Part shown: piece by piece, positions 1 through 7,658 of the stretch
Layout of the letters: every line of letters begins with the position of its first letter
How positions within the stretch are numbered: position 1 is the first letter of the stretch
Source: Candidatus Peribacter sp. UBA2144
GTDB taxonomy: Bacteria; Patescibacteriota; Gracilibacteria; Peribacterales; Peribacteraceae
NCBI GenBank assembly: GCA_002328295.1
Contig: DCXE01000066.1
Span: 1 to 19,932, forward strand
Length of the DNA: 19,932 nucleotides
Direction: 5' to 3'
The notes under the pieces: generated by a model
The model's database searches: none
The model's input: only the letters and a program-made list of their open reading frames with translations
What the model was told of the DNA's origin: nothing
Translations under genes and position numbers: made by a program

Positions 1-11
1 ATAATCTGATC

Positions 12-1007
12 ATGCGTCCCACTTCACCAAGCCAGATTCTTCGGCAATCAAAAACTAAGTCCTATTTGGTCACTAACCCAACAAATATTGAATATTTGAC
101 AGGTATTAAAATGAGTTCTGGGGTGCTACTTGTAACTTCACGTTCATACAATCTTTTTGCAGACGGGAGATACAAGGAAATTGCGGATAAAAAAGTTGGT
201 TCGATTATCAAGGTTCACTTGCCGGAAAGGATGGAATCGGCACTTAAAAAACTTGATGAAATGGGATTTGAATCTGAGCATGTTACAGTCGGACAATTGC
301 GTAGATTAAAGCGGAAAAACAAGAGTACAAAATTTGTACAAAAGAAGGGAATAATTGAGCATTTCAGAAGGCAGAAAGGCCCTGATGAAATAAGGAAATT
401 CAAACGATCCCAGCGCATTACGGAGGAGCTTTTAAGAAGAGTTCCGTTGGCGCTTAAATCCCGTCCCACAGAAAAACAGTTAGCTTGGAAATTTGAAGAA
501 TGGGCGCGCGAACTTGGAGCTGATGCTCTATCTTTCGAGCCGATTGTTTCCTTTGGCACGCACTCGAGTTGTCCGCATCATCATGCTACGGATCGGAAAC
601 TAAAAAAAGGTCATATAGTACAAATTGATGTTGGATCAAAGTACAAAGGTTACTGCTCTGATCAAAGCCAAGTATTTTTCACAAGCAGGCCGACTGGTCT
701 TCAGCAAAAAGTTTTGGAAGCAATAAGCAAAGCAAAACAAAAAACTATTGAGTCAGCAAGATCAGGAATCACTAATCATAAGCTGGATAAAATTGCACGC
801 GACATTCTTTCTGAATATGGATTTGAAGAGTACTTCACGCATTCGCTTGGGCATGGAGTGGGATTGGACATTCATGAGGGAATATCATTAAGTCAACATG
901 GGAGTCCGACTAAACTGTTGCCGAACGAAATTATTACCATAGAACCTGGCGTGTATCTTCCCGGGAAGTTTGGTATTCGATTGGAAGATGAGATAATAGT
1001 GAAATAG
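12..1007 (+). CDS. M24 family metallopeptidase (Xaa-Pro aminopeptidase/dipeptidase type)
   Basis: Cytosolic creatinase-fold peptidase expected to remove N-terminal residues next to proline. Residues about 1-120 form the creatinase N-terminal domain (note NPTNIEYLTG and the ADGRY segment); residues about 125-331 form the pita-bread catalytic domain. All five dinuclear-metal ligands are visible: D206 (IDVG), D217 (CSDQS), H281 (LGHGVG), E311 (EPGVY) and E325 (RLEDE), with the histidine cluster 189-191 upstream. At 331 residues it is shorter than the usual 350-360 or more and stops six residues after the last ligand, so the normal C-terminal tail is nearly absent. The ATG at 12 is the first start in the window; only 11 bases precede it, so an upstream start cannot be excluded. 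It converges on the minus-strand gene with a 2-base gap. Family assignment is secure; exact substrate is not. Confidence 0.92.
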   Translation: MRPTSPSQILRQSKTKSYLVTNPTNIEYLTGIKMSSGVLLVTSRSYNLFADGRYKEIADKKVGSIIKVHLPERMESALKKLDEMGFESEHVTVGQLRRLKRKNKSTKFVQKKGIIEHFRRQKGPDEIRKFKRSQRITEELLRRVPLALKSRPTEKQLAWKFEEWARELGADALSFEPIVSFGTHSSCPHHHATDRKLKKGHIVQIDVGSKYKGYCSDQSQVFFTSRPTGLQQKVLEAISKAKQKTIESARSGITNHKLDKIARDILSEYGFEEYFTHSLGHGVGLDIHEGISLSQHGSPTKLLPNEIITIEPGVYLPGKFGIRLEDEIIVK

Positions 1008-1009
1008 CT

Positions 1010-1372
1010 TTAAAGCCCCAACGCTGTTTCAACAAACTTAACTATTGCTGTAGCAAGCAAAATAACGATCAGTCCAATGATCGCATAGATAATTGTTTTC
1101 TTGGATTTTTCTATTTGCTCTTGTTCGCCTTGCGAAACCACAAGACGAATGCCTGCAATTACAATTACCACGACTGCGATAAGCGCCATAAAGAGAAGAA
1201 CTTCTTTTATAATCTTTATTATTGTTTGACGCAGATCAGATGAGCCTCCGATTCCTGGCTCGCCCAAATCGAGAGTCCCCCCTCTCCTTTGGAGAGGGGG
1301 TACGAAGGCGCTGGAGGTTGAGGCAAGGAAAAAATATGTTCCGATAAGTGTTTTAGAAATATATCTAGTCAT
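1010..1372 (-). CDS. Type IV secretion pilin-like small membrane protein (VirB2/TrbC-like)
   Basis: Small protein of 120 residues. A signal-like segment (ISKTLIGTYFFLASTSSAFV) is followed by a short linker and two hydrophobic helices, roughly residues 56-78 and 92-115, separated by a charged loop (SQGEQEQIEKSKK). This two-helix layout with a polar turn is typical of the VirB2/TrbC-like pilins that occur in Patescibacteria together with TraG-like ATPases; such an ATPase lies at 4599-7202. The start at 1372 is preferred over an in-frame ATG at 1423 because it begins just before the signal peptide, and a CATAAT -10-like motif (complement of 1404-1409) falls inside the longer version. The linker (PLQRRGG) is encoded by a perfect 10-bp hairpin, see 1278-1300. 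The function in a pilus or DNA-uptake machine is inferred from family and context. Confidence 0.7.
   Translation of the reverse strand: MTRYISKTLIGTYFFLASTSSAFVPPLQRRGGTLDLGEPGIGGSSDLRQTIIKIIKEVLLFMALIAVVVIVIAGIRLVVSQGEQEQIEKSKKTIIYAIIGLIVILLATAIVKFVETALGL
1278..1300. repeat. Perfect palindrome inside the pilin-like gene
   Basis: Two 10-bp arms, CCCCCTCTCC and GGAGAGGGGG, flank a 3-base TTT loop. The palindrome lies within the coding sequence on the minus strand and encodes the PLQRRGG linker between signal peptide and mature domain. It looks like a short mobile palindromic repeat tolerated in a disordered region; it could also be a local regulatory hairpin. Confidence 0.7.
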
Positions 1373-1527
1373 AAGAAGAGGGGGGTCAGAAGCATTGTCT
1401 ATGATTATGCGTATTAAATGCAAGTTCTATTAGAATTTCAAGTTGATAACTTTACTAGACAATAATTCTTGATAATAAAAAGCAAGACATTTGTCACTCC
1501 CTACAGAAAGAGATGAAACGGCTTTTC

Positions 1528-1536
1528 TGGTATAAT
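1528..1536 (+). promoter_or_regulatory. Extended -10 promoter for the 3D-domain gene
   Basis: TGG followed by a consensus TATAAT (1531-1536) forms an extended -10 element; no convincing -35 is seen. Transcription would begin near 1543, leaving a leader of about 55 bases before the ATG at 1599. No Shine-Dalgarno stands before that ATG. Confidence 0.45.
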
Positions 1537-1598
1537 TATTCGATAACAGGAACAAAAATAAATTCTTCGTTCCATGGCACATCTTAGGATTAGTCGCG

Positions 1599-2939
1599 AT
1601 GATTTCCTTCGCGGCTCCCGCAGATATATTCGGTCAGGAAAATCCACTTAAGGGATCAGAAGCTTTTGAACAGGAATTCATAATCACAGCTTACTACTCT
1701 CCCATCCCAGGACAATGTTGCTATGTTAAGGGTGGATTAAAAGCTGACAAGATATTGAATGGCGAGGGGCTTACCTCATCTGATGGAACGAAAGTTTATC
1801 CGGGAATGCTAGCAGCTCCTGCGAGTTATGCTTTTGGAACCCGAGTTCGTTTGCCGGGCTTGGGAGTCTTGGAAGTCCATGACAGAGGAGGGGCAATTAA
1901 AGATCTCGGAAACGGTGTGCATCGTTTGGATATTTGGGTAGGGCATGGTGAGGAAGGATTGGCGCGTGCACTTTCATTCGGAGTACAAAGAATTACTGGC
2001 ACGGTTTATCCATTGGCTTCGCAAAAGCCCAGTCAGAATTTTACTTTTGACAGCATCCCAACATTCTATGAGCGGCTTAATCCTTACATGCCGTCAGGTG
2101 GGAATTTCCTTGCAGTGCGTCCGAAGCTCGATGACAGCGGTCCTTCGGTCAGGCGAATGCAGGAGTACTTAAAGAAGCTCGGATACTTCAGGCGAAATAC
2201 AACCGACTACTTTGGCAGAGACACAGAGCGGTCACTCGGGGCGTTCATCCGTGACTTCAGATTGGAGGAACCTTCCGACCAATTAACTGAGCGCACTGCC
2301 GCGTTCATGCTTGCAGCGGTTGAAAGAAAAGAAGCGCGTGAACCTGTTGGTGGATTCGTTGATAAAACGTCAGCACCAAGCACGGTGATGGAAGCGCAAA
2401 GAATTCTTAGATTCCTTGGATATTACAAAGGCAAGACTGACGGAGAGTATTCAGACAAACTTGCATCCTCGATTCTCAAATTCCAGCAAGTAAACTTTCT
2501 GGTTGGAACAGCCCAGGATCCGGGTGCCGGAAGAATCGGCCCAATAACTCTCAGGCGCTTGCTTGGAGAATGGAACAGACTTTTGGTTGTTGATCGAGTT
2601 GATAAGCTTCTGGATCGACAAAAAATCGAGGAAGTCCTGGCAAATCGAGGAGAAGTATTTGAACGATTCTTGGGAGAAGGGGAAGGCTGGTCAGAAGTAC
2701 GCAGACTTCAAGAACGTTTGGTTGCAGAAGGATTTTTCCCGCCTGATCGAATCAGCGGTTACTTTGGACCACTTACAAAAGAAGCAGTTAAGAATTATCA
2801 AATTTCGCGTGGGTTGATCGAAAGGTCAGACGACAAAGCGGCGGGGTATGTTGGACCAAAAACTTTGCATACTCTAAAAAAAGAAAAAGTCAGATCAACT
2901 TTACGAAGAGTTAGGGGAGAGGGATGGAGGGTACTTTAG
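1599..2939 (+). CDS. Secreted 3D-domain protein with three peptidoglycan-binding repeats
   Basis: Probable wall-associated protein of 446 residues. Residues about 28-137 form a 3D (Asp-Asp-Asp) double-psi barrel like that of the MltA/RpfB-type lytic enzymes: the TAYYSP entry, LAAPASYAFGTRV, the HDRGG motif with D95 and RLDIWVGHG with D111. Three peptidoglycan-binding type 1 modules follow at about 182-240, 262-322 and 364-428 (VRRMQEYLKKLGYF, AQRILRFLGYY, VRRLQERLVAEGFF). The protein likely binds or trims peptidoglycan outside the membrane. ATG 1599 is the only standard start, yet it leaves just a stub of a signal peptide; the frame stays open upstream to 1536 and reads a signal-like FFVPWHILGLVA stretch with no ATG, GTG or TTG. 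The C-terminal tail and TAG stop run into the TAGG heptad array. The domain calls are firm; the start is uncertain. Confidence 0.85.
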   Translation: MISFAAPADIFGQENPLKGSEAFEQEFIITAYYSPIPGQCCYVKGGLKADKILNGEGLTSSDGTKVYPGMLAAPASYAFGTRVRLPGLGVLEVHDRGGAIKDLGNGVHRLDIWVGHGEEGLARALSFGVQRITGTVYPLASQKPSQNFTFDSIPTFYERLNPYMPSGGNFLAVRPKLDDSGPSVRRMQEYLKKLGYFRRNTTDYFGRDTERSLGAFIRDFRLEEPSDQLTERTAAFMLAAVERKEAREPVGGFVDKTSAPSTVMEAQRILRFLGYYKGKTDGEYSDKLASSILKFQQVNFLVGTAQDPGAGRIGPITLRRLLGEWNRLLVVDRVDKLLDRQKIEEVLANRGEVFERFLGEGEGWSEVRRLQERLVAEGFFPPDRISGYFGPLTKEAVKNYQISRGLIERSDDKAAGYVGPKTLHTLKKEKVRSTLRRVRGEGWRVL

Positions 2940-2971
2940 GATGTAGGGAGTAGGACTTAGGATGTAGGGTT
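2937..2971 (+). repeat. Heptad array, five TAGGnnn units
   Basis: TAGG recurs at 2937, 2944, 2951, 2958 and 2965, exactly every 7 bases (TAGGATG, TAGGGAG, TAGGACT, TAGGATG, TAGGGTT). The first unit supplies the TAG stop of the preceding gene. A T-run follows, so it may help end transcription, but no clear opposite arm is visible. It belongs to the heptad class seen across this window. Confidence 0.75.
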
Positions 2972-3000
2972 TTTGTTAAGCAGATGCTATAAAGTCAGAA

Positions 3001-3028
3001 TTGACTAAATTTGAATAATGATTATAAT
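3001..3028 (+). promoter_or_regulatory. Leaderless promoter of the cysteine-rich orphan gene
   Basis: TTGACT (3001-3006), a 16-base spacer and consensus TATAAT (3023-3028). The expected transcription start, 7 bases beyond the -10, is 3035, the A of the ATG, so the mRNA would have no 5' leader. This is among the strongest promoter matches in the window. Confidence 0.6.
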
Positions 3029-3034
3029 ACTTTC

Positions 3035-3301
3035 ATGAGTTTTGAGAATTTCTGTGCTAGGCCGGGAATTGAATGCGGGCATCATACAAAAGCTGGTTGT
3101 ACCAATGAGCTTGTACAAGCAATAAGAGGTGGTCAAGCAGAGTGGGTAAAGAAGAAATGTTGTGGACTTGCAGTAGTAGATGGCAAGATTGGAGTAATGG
3201 ATGAAGAAGGCTTTGTTGCTAGCGAAATAACTGCAAGTCAGGAAAATGCGGTGGTAGATCGAATTGTAGCAATGCTTGATGCAATTCATTGTAGGAATTA
3301 A
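3035..3301 (+). CDS. Small cysteine-rich protein, unknown function
   Basis: I do not recognise this 88-residue protein. It has no signal peptide or membrane segment and appears soluble. Cysteines and histidines cluster: C7, C14, H16, H17, C22, the pair C42-C43, and H85-C86 near the end. C7/C14/H16-H17/C22 could form a metal site, but no known zinc-finger spacing is matched. The second half (LAVVDGKIGVMDEEGF) reads like a short beta segment and then a helix. The ATG at 3035 is chosen over an in-frame TTG at 3011 because the latter lies upstream of or inside the promoter, while the ATG coincides with the predicted transcription start. The stop is 4 bases before a palindromic element. The strong promoter and the codon pattern support a real gene; the minus-strand frame opposite it is probably not one. 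Confidence 0.6.
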   Translation: MSFENFCARPGIECGHHTKAGCTNELVQAIRGGQAEWVKKKCCGLAVVDGKIGVMDEEGFVASEITASQENAVVDRIVAMLDAIHCRN

Positions 3302-3305
3302 ATTG

Positions 3306-3401
3306 TCTGAACCCTTATTCGCTTGATTATAGGATTAACTTGATTGCAGGGAATGATTCTTAATCCTGTTTATCATTTAATCCTTTTAATCATGGTTCAG
3401 A
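3306..3401. repeat. Empty (ORF-less) palindromic element of the GxxExxY type
   Basis: The outer ends are perfect 8-bp inverted repeats, TCTGAACC (3306-3313) and GGTTCAGA (3394-3401). Within each arm GAT/ATC-type units fall at steps of 9, 8 and 9: left at 3316, 3325, 3333 and 3342; right, from outside in, at 3389, 3380, 3372 and 3363. The same ends and the same 9-8-9 spacing flank the GxxExxY gene at 10904-11399, so this looks like a MITE-like copy of that element without cargo. It starts 4 bases after the preceding stop and could also act as a transcription terminator. Confidence 0.8.
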
Positions 3402-3447
3402 AACTGTCAATTGATCTTGTGATTCAACTGCTCCAGTCTAGTTCTCC

Positions 3448-4494
3448 ATGCACAGAATAATTCTGTTCATTGTTACGCTTGCTATACCCGCTTCTGTTTT
3501 TGCAGAAGAAGGTTACATTTCTCGTCGTGAAGGATTCCTTATTATTTGGAACAGTATACAACGCTCAGCTTTTGAACCGCGCGAACCCATATTCAGAGAC
3601 GTTCAAAAAGCAGATTTCGGTTACACGGAAATTACTTATGCTACGACACGCGGGATTATTGATGAGGCAAAAAAGTTTGACCCGGATTCTCCTTTGAATA
3701 TGGAAGATGCTCTTTTGTGGCTCTTTAGATCCAGAAACGTACGTGAAGATCTTTTCTTTATGGGAAGAGATAATATTGCCGGGATGCTTGCTGAGTTTCA
3801 AATTATTGAATTCAAAGAAAGTTTTAGTACTACTCACATCACGCAAAGCGATGTAATTAAGCTTGCACGTAAATTAGATTCCAAGCTGATGGAGCAAGTG
3901 CATTTGGTCAGTTACTACGCGGATGATTTTCATGGAAATGGAACTGCGTTTGGGGAAACGTTCGATATGCACGAAATAACTGCGGCTCATAGAACTCTGC
4001 CACATAATACTCTGGTCAAAGTAACTAATGTGGATAATAGAAAGAGCGTAACAGTAAGAATAAATGATCGTGGTCCGTACGTTGACGGCAGAAATATGGA
4101 TTTAAGCTTGGCTGCATTCAGAGAGATCGCTCCGCTCGGGCAAGGCGTAGTCAGTGCTACTTTTCAAAGACTCGGAGATAATTCGTATGTGGACAAATGT
4201 GTTCAGGAAACAAGGAGATTCCAGAAAAGAATCACAAAACAAGTCCGTTTTCACAGAGGTGTTCCGCATACTTGGACCATAGGAAAGCAGGTTTCCCTTG
4301 GTGCCAATAAGTATTTTGTAGTAAGGGGAATCAAGTATCCTGACGGATATTTTGTCAGAATGCAGGATTTTGTAGGACCAAAGGAAAGATTTCACTTTAC
4401 ACCTTCAAAGATTGGGGAATACAAATTTTTTGTAGGGACCAAAGAAGGAAGAATCAGAGAGATGAGGATGATAGTTGGAGATTGCAGAAATTAA
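3448..4494 (+). CDS. Secreted RlpA-like protein with N-terminal SLH region
   Basis: Exported protein of 348 residues. Residues 1-19 are a signal peptide ending VFA. Residues about 22-145 look like degenerate S-layer homology motifs (FRDVQKADFGYTEITYATTRGIIDE, then FDPDSPLNMEDALLWL). Residues about 151-242 are an RlpA double-psi barrel: SYYADDFHGNGTAFGE, TAAHRTLPHNTLVKVTN and VRINDRGPYVDGR. H181 and D207, the positions of the catalytic pair in RlpA lytic transglycosylases, are present, so cleavage of peptidoglycan glycan strands is plausible. Residues 255-345 form an extra beta-rich domain I cannot name. The ATG at 3448 fits the signal peptide; no Shine-Dalgarno is seen and only a weak TCTAGT -10 (3437-3442) stands just upstream. 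SLH plus RlpA suggests wall or S-layer anchoring. Domain calls are strong for RlpA, moderate for SLH. Confidence 0.85.
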   Translation: MHRIILFIVTLAIPASVFAEEGYISRREGFLIIWNSIQRSAFEPREPIFRDVQKADFGYTEITYATTRGIIDEAKKFDPDSPLNMEDALLWLFRSRNVREDLFFMGRDNIAGMLAEFQIIEFKESFSTTHITQSDVIKLARKLDSKLMEQVHLVSYYADDFHGNGTAFGETFDMHEITAAHRTLPHNTLVKVTNVDNRKSVTVRINDRGPYVDGRNMDLSLAAFREIAPLGQGVVSATFQRLGDNSYVDKCVQETRRFQKRITKQVRFHRGVPHTWTIGKQVSLGANKYFVVRGIKYPDGYFVRMQDFVGPKERFHFTPSKIGEYKFFVGTKEGRIREMRMIVGDCRN

Positions 4495-4547
4495 AGTAGC
4501 CAATAGTTGTTATTCAAGGTCAAGCCCTATCAGGAATAGCGATTTTC

Positions 4548-4556
4548 TGCTACAAT
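4548..4556 (+). promoter_or_regulatory. Extended -10 promoter for the TraG-like gene
   Basis: TGC followed by TACAAT (4551-4556) forms an extended -10 element without a clear -35. Transcription would start near 4563, leaving about 36 bases before the GTG start. An ATG at 4568 opens a 12-codon reading frame that ends at 4606, overlapping the GTG start in another frame, so upstream translation could couple to the gene. No Shine-Dalgarno is visible. Confidence 0.35.
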
Positions 4557-4598
4557 ATAAGGATTGTATGATTATATTAACCCTCCCTTATAGCTTAA

Positions 4599-7202
4599 GT
4601 GTTTAACTTCCTAAGATATGCATTCTGGCCTTGTGTGTGGATATTCGTCGCCGCAGTAATAACAGCGATAAATCCGGGTTCTTGGGTGTTGATGGGTGAG
4701 TTCATAATGGAACATCCCGTTGGTTTCACAATTACTATTCTTTCAGTATATATTTTTTATAGACTGTTTAGATATTGGGGGCGTTTCTATTATGAATGGT
4801 ATAAGTCAAAGAAACTAATAACTCTTAAGGTCATTCTTCCGCGAGGAGATAGCAAAATTGATCAGGACAAAAGAACAGAAAAAGACTTCAGGGAAAAGAT
4901 TGCGATTATGGAACAGCTATTCCGGGCTCTTTGGGAAGTTAGAAATTTAAACTTCCAGCAGATGATTCACTTTTGGTTTTTCCGGCACATCATAATGAGT
5001 TTCGAGATGTTTCTGGAGAAAAACCAGTTGATGTTCTATGTGGTAACGCAGCCAAGTCTTGCTTCGATAGTTGAGAAACAAGTTACCTCCTACTATCCGA
5101 ATGCAGAAGTTACTCCGGAAGAAACGCCAGATATATGTCCAAAGGGGTCAGCTTTGATGGGATATCACATGACATTCAGCAGAGATTTCTACTATCCGAT
5201 TAGATGTTATACGGAAATGCAGGATGATCCTTTGAATGGAATTGCAAACGTTCTAAGTAAACTTGGCGAAGATGAGAAAGCTGCAGTCCAGGTTGTTCTA
5301 ACACCTTCCTTTTCCAACAAGTGGGCTTACAAAGCCAGGCAGTATGCAACCAAAAAGTTCAAAGGTGAGAAAGAAAAGTGGGGAAGCGGTATCCCCATTA
5401 TAGGACCGATACTCGGGCTTCTTGGCGGGATTGCAAAGACAGCTTCGACCGATGCACCCGGTGCTTCGAGCGGAGACAGTTATGTGCGAATGCTTCAGCC
5501 GGAAGAAGAGCTTTATAAACGCATGGGTGAAAAAGCAGGAATGAACTTTTATCATTCTTCAATTCGAATTCTTGCATCAAGCAAATCATATGATCGTTCC
5601 ATGGAAATAACCAACAACATGCAGGTAGCGTTTAATTCGTATAAGGATCTTTACGGAAACTATCTAGAGAACAAGCGAATGTTCATTCCTTTTATGCCGC
5701 TTAAGTGGAATGCATGGTTTTTCCATAATTTATGGAAGCACAGGATCGGAGGATATTTCTCCAATGAGTGCTTGATGGGAGAGAAAGAATTGGCAGGCCT
5801 TTTCCACTTCCCGGATAGCAGGTACAACAAGATTCCAATTATTCAGTGGAGTACATACAAAGTCTTGCCTCCTCCTCCATCTGTTCCAAAAGAAGGGGTT
5901 GTTCTTGGAATCAACAAGTATCGCGGAGTCGAAACCAATATCAGGTTCCTTCCGAAAGACAGAACGCGCCATCACTATGTGATAGGAAAATCCGGTTCAG
6001 GTAAATCAACGCTGCTTTCGTACATGTCACGACAGGATATCGCGAACGGAGATGGGGTTTGCATGGTTGATCCTCATGGCGACCTGATTGAAGATGCTTT
6101 GGCTCATACTCCGAAGGAACGTGCCAAAGACATTGTGGTCTTTAATCCTGCAGACGCCAACAGGCCGATGGGACTTAATTTGCTTGAAGTAAAATCCGAA
6201 GAAGAAAAAGACCGAGCATCTTTGGATGCTATGCAAATCTTCATCAAACTATTTGGTAATGAAATATTCGGACCTCGAATCCAGCACTATTTCCGAAACG
6301 GGTGTCTTACTTTGATGGATGATGAAGAAGAGGGGGCAACGATTCTGGATGTCCCTCGTATGTTTGTAGATGAAGAGTTCCAGAAATATAAAGTAGCCAA
6401 ATGCAGAAATAAGGTTGTCCGAAGTTTCTGGGAACATGAAATGGCAAAAACGGGTCAGCGCGAGAAAGAAGAAATGATTCCGTACTTCAGCTCGAAGTTT
6501 GGACCGTTCATCACAAACACAACGATGAGAAATATAATCGGCCAACCAAAGAGCGCGTTCAATATTCGTGAGATTATGGATAATAAGAAAGTATTGCTTG
6601 TGAACTTGAGCAAAGGAAAAATCGGGGATACAAATGCCCAGTTACTCGGACTTATTTTTGTTAACAAGATTAATATGGCGGCTCTTTCACGAGCTGACAT
6701 ACCACGAGAAGAAAGACAACGTTTCTATCTTTATGTTGATGAGTTCCAAAACTTCGTGACAGATGCATTCGTTACAATTCTTTCCGAAGCCAGAAAGTAT
6801 GAGCTTGCTCTTATTATGGCTCACCAGTACATAGGACAATTGGTCGGGAAAACTTCCGGTTACGGAGACTCGAGTACGCAAATGAGGGATGCAATCTTTG
6901 GTAACGTTGGAACTATTATGAGCTTCAAAATTGGTGCGGAGGACTCAGAGTACATGGCGAAGGAATACGCTCCGGTTTTGTCTGAACAGGATGTTATTGG
7001 AATTCCAAACTTCTCTGCTTACACAAAGCTTAACATCAACAACGTTCAGTCTCGTCCATTCTCTTTGACTACAATCTATGATGAGTCGGATCGAAATGAT
7101 AAACTTGCGGGACTTATAAAGGAATACAGCAGAATGAAGTATGGGCGAAAGAAGGTTTTCGTTGATCAGGAGATTGAGGATAGGATTGGAATAACTGGAT
7201 AG
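4599..7202 (+). CDS. TraG/VirD4-like membrane-anchored type IV secretion ATPase
   Basis: Large 867-residue protein of the conjugative coupling-protein kind common in Patescibacteria. Two membrane helices lie at about 5-24 and 41-57, then a cytosolic middle region (about 75-420) with no motif I can name. The RecA-like motor starts near 435: Walker A GKSGSGKST at 463-471, the MVDPHGDLIEDAL motif at 489-501, and a Walker B-type LYVDEFQNF with D714 and E715. MAHQYIGQL (740-748) and GNVGTIMSFKIG (768-779) match the later motor motifs. It should use ATP to move DNA or protein across, or drive assembly of, a pilus-like machine; the pilin-like gene at 1010-1372 is a plausible partner. The start is GTG; no ATG nearby preserves the first helix. 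The TAG stop overlaps the first unit of a heptad repeat. Family is clear, substrate unknown. Confidence 0.88.
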   Translation: MFNFLRYAFWPCVWIFVAAVITAINPGSWVLMGEFIMEHPVGFTITILSVYIFYRLFRYWGRFYYEWYKSKKLITLKVILPRGDSKIDQDKRTEKDFREKIAIMEQLFRALWEVRNLNFQQMIHFWFFRHIIMSFEMFLEKNQLMFYVVTQPSLASIVEKQVTSYYPNAEVTPEETPDICPKGSALMGYHMTFSRDFYYPIRCYTEMQDDPLNGIANVLSKLGEDEKAAVQVVLTPSFSNKWAYKARQYATKKFKGEKEKWGSGIPIIGPILGLLGGIAKTASTDAPGASSGDSYVRMLQPEEELYKRMGEKAGMNFYHSSIRILASSKSYDRSMEITNNMQVAFNSYKDLYGNYLENKRMFIPFMPLKWNAWFFHNLWKHRIGGYFSNECLMGEKELAGLFHFPDSRYNKIPIIQWSTYKVLPPPPSVPKEGVVLGINKYRGVETNIRFLPKDRTRHHYVIGKSGSGKSTLLSYMSRQDIANGDGVCMVDPHGDLIEDALAHTPKERAKDIVVFNPADANRPMGLNLLEVKSEEEKDRASLDAMQIFIKLFGNEIFGPRIQHYFRNGCLTLMDDEEEGATILDVPRMFVDEEFQKYKVAKCRNKVVRSFWEHEMAKTGQREKEEMIPYFSSKFGPFITNTTMRNIIGQPKSAFNIREIMDNKKVLLVNLSKGKIGDTNAQLLGLIFVNKINMAALSRADIPREERQRFYLYVDEFQNFVTDAFVTILSEARKYELALIMAHQYIGQLVGKTSGYGDSSTQMRDAIFGNVGTIMSFKIGAEDSEYMAKEYAPVLSEQDVIGIPNFSAYTKLNINNVQSRPFSLTTIYDESDRNDKLAGLIKEYSRMKYGRKKVFVDQEIEDRIGITG

Positions 7203-7297
7203 CTTGCAGCTTGCAGCTCTTAGCTTGGTTAGCTTCTTCTGGATGTTTTCTATTTATTACCACAATGAAAAGCTAATTAAGCTAAAAGCTAAAAGCT
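7201..7297. repeat. AGCT heptad inverted repeat
   Basis: Left arm: AGCT at 7201, 7208, 7215, 7222 and 7231 (steps 7,7,7,9). Right arm, from outside in: AGCT at 7294, 7287, 7280 and 7271 (steps 7,7,9). The 9-base step is the innermost in both arms, so the arms are in matching register. The arms can form a long hairpin and may terminate transcription of the TraG-like gene, whose stop overlaps the first unit. Confidence 0.8.
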
Positions 7298-7308
7298 AAT
7301 CGTAATAC

Positions 7309-7337
7309 TTGATAGTTATTAGTTAATGATCAATACT
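7309..7337 (+). promoter_or_regulatory. Leaderless promoter of the YbaB/EbfC gene
   Basis: TTGATA (7309-7314), a 17-base spacer and AATACT (7332-7337). The expected start point, 7 bases beyond the -10, is 7344, exactly the ATG. No Shine-Dalgarno exists upstream, consistent with a leaderless mRNA. Confidence 0.5.
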
Positions 7338-7343
7338 TAAGCC

Positions 7344-7655
7344 ATGGTATCACTCTCTCAAGCACGGGACATGTTTAAGCTCCAGAAGCAGGCGAAGAAA
7401 ATGAAAAAGGAGCTTAAAAAAATTCAGGTAGAAGCAGAAGCTCAAGGCGTAAAAGTCGTCGTAAATGCAGAGCAGGAGATTATTTCTATTACGATTGGAG
7501 ATGAAGTGCCAAGGGAAAAGATTCCAGAGTTACTTAAAGACGCTCTAAATCGAGCTTTGAATAAAGCTCAGGTAGTCGCTTCCGAAAAGATGCAGGGGAT
7601 TATGGGAGATATGGGGATGCCGACCGAGGCGGGAATGAGAGGAATGGGTGAATAA
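7344..7655 (+). CDS. YbaB/EbfC family nucleoid-associated protein
   Basis: Protein of 103 residues, the normal size for the family. Residues 5-35 form a basic, Gln/Lys-rich amphipathic helix (ARDMFKLQKQAKKMKKELKKIQ), the centre is a beta sheet (GVKVVVNAEQEIISITIGDE), and residues 60-90 form the second helix (LLKDALNRALNKAQVVASEKM). The C-terminus is Gly/Met-rich (MGDMGMPTEAGMRGMG), as in many YbaB proteins. These proteins bind DNA as dimers and affect nucleoid structure; in many bacteria the gene sits beside dnaX and recR, which are absent here. The ATG matches the predicted transcription start. The TAA stop stands 3 bases before a TTGACAA heptad array. Confidence 0.9.
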   Translation: MVSLSQARDMFKLQKQAKKMKKELKKIQVEAEAQGVKVVVNAEQEIISITIGDEVPREKIPELLKDALNRALNKAQVVASEKMQGIMGDMGMPTEAGMRGMGE

Positions 7656-7658
7656 CGA

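Noticed and set aside
3005..3289. 94-residue minus-strand frame opposite the cysteine-rich orphan
   Set aside because: The plus-strand gene has a strong promoter ending at its ATG; the minus frame starts inside the coding region of that gene and shows no domain.
5298..6881. Several minus-strand frames of 63-98 residues within the TraG-like gene
   Set aside because: All are antisense to conserved motor sequence and have no domain or start signal.
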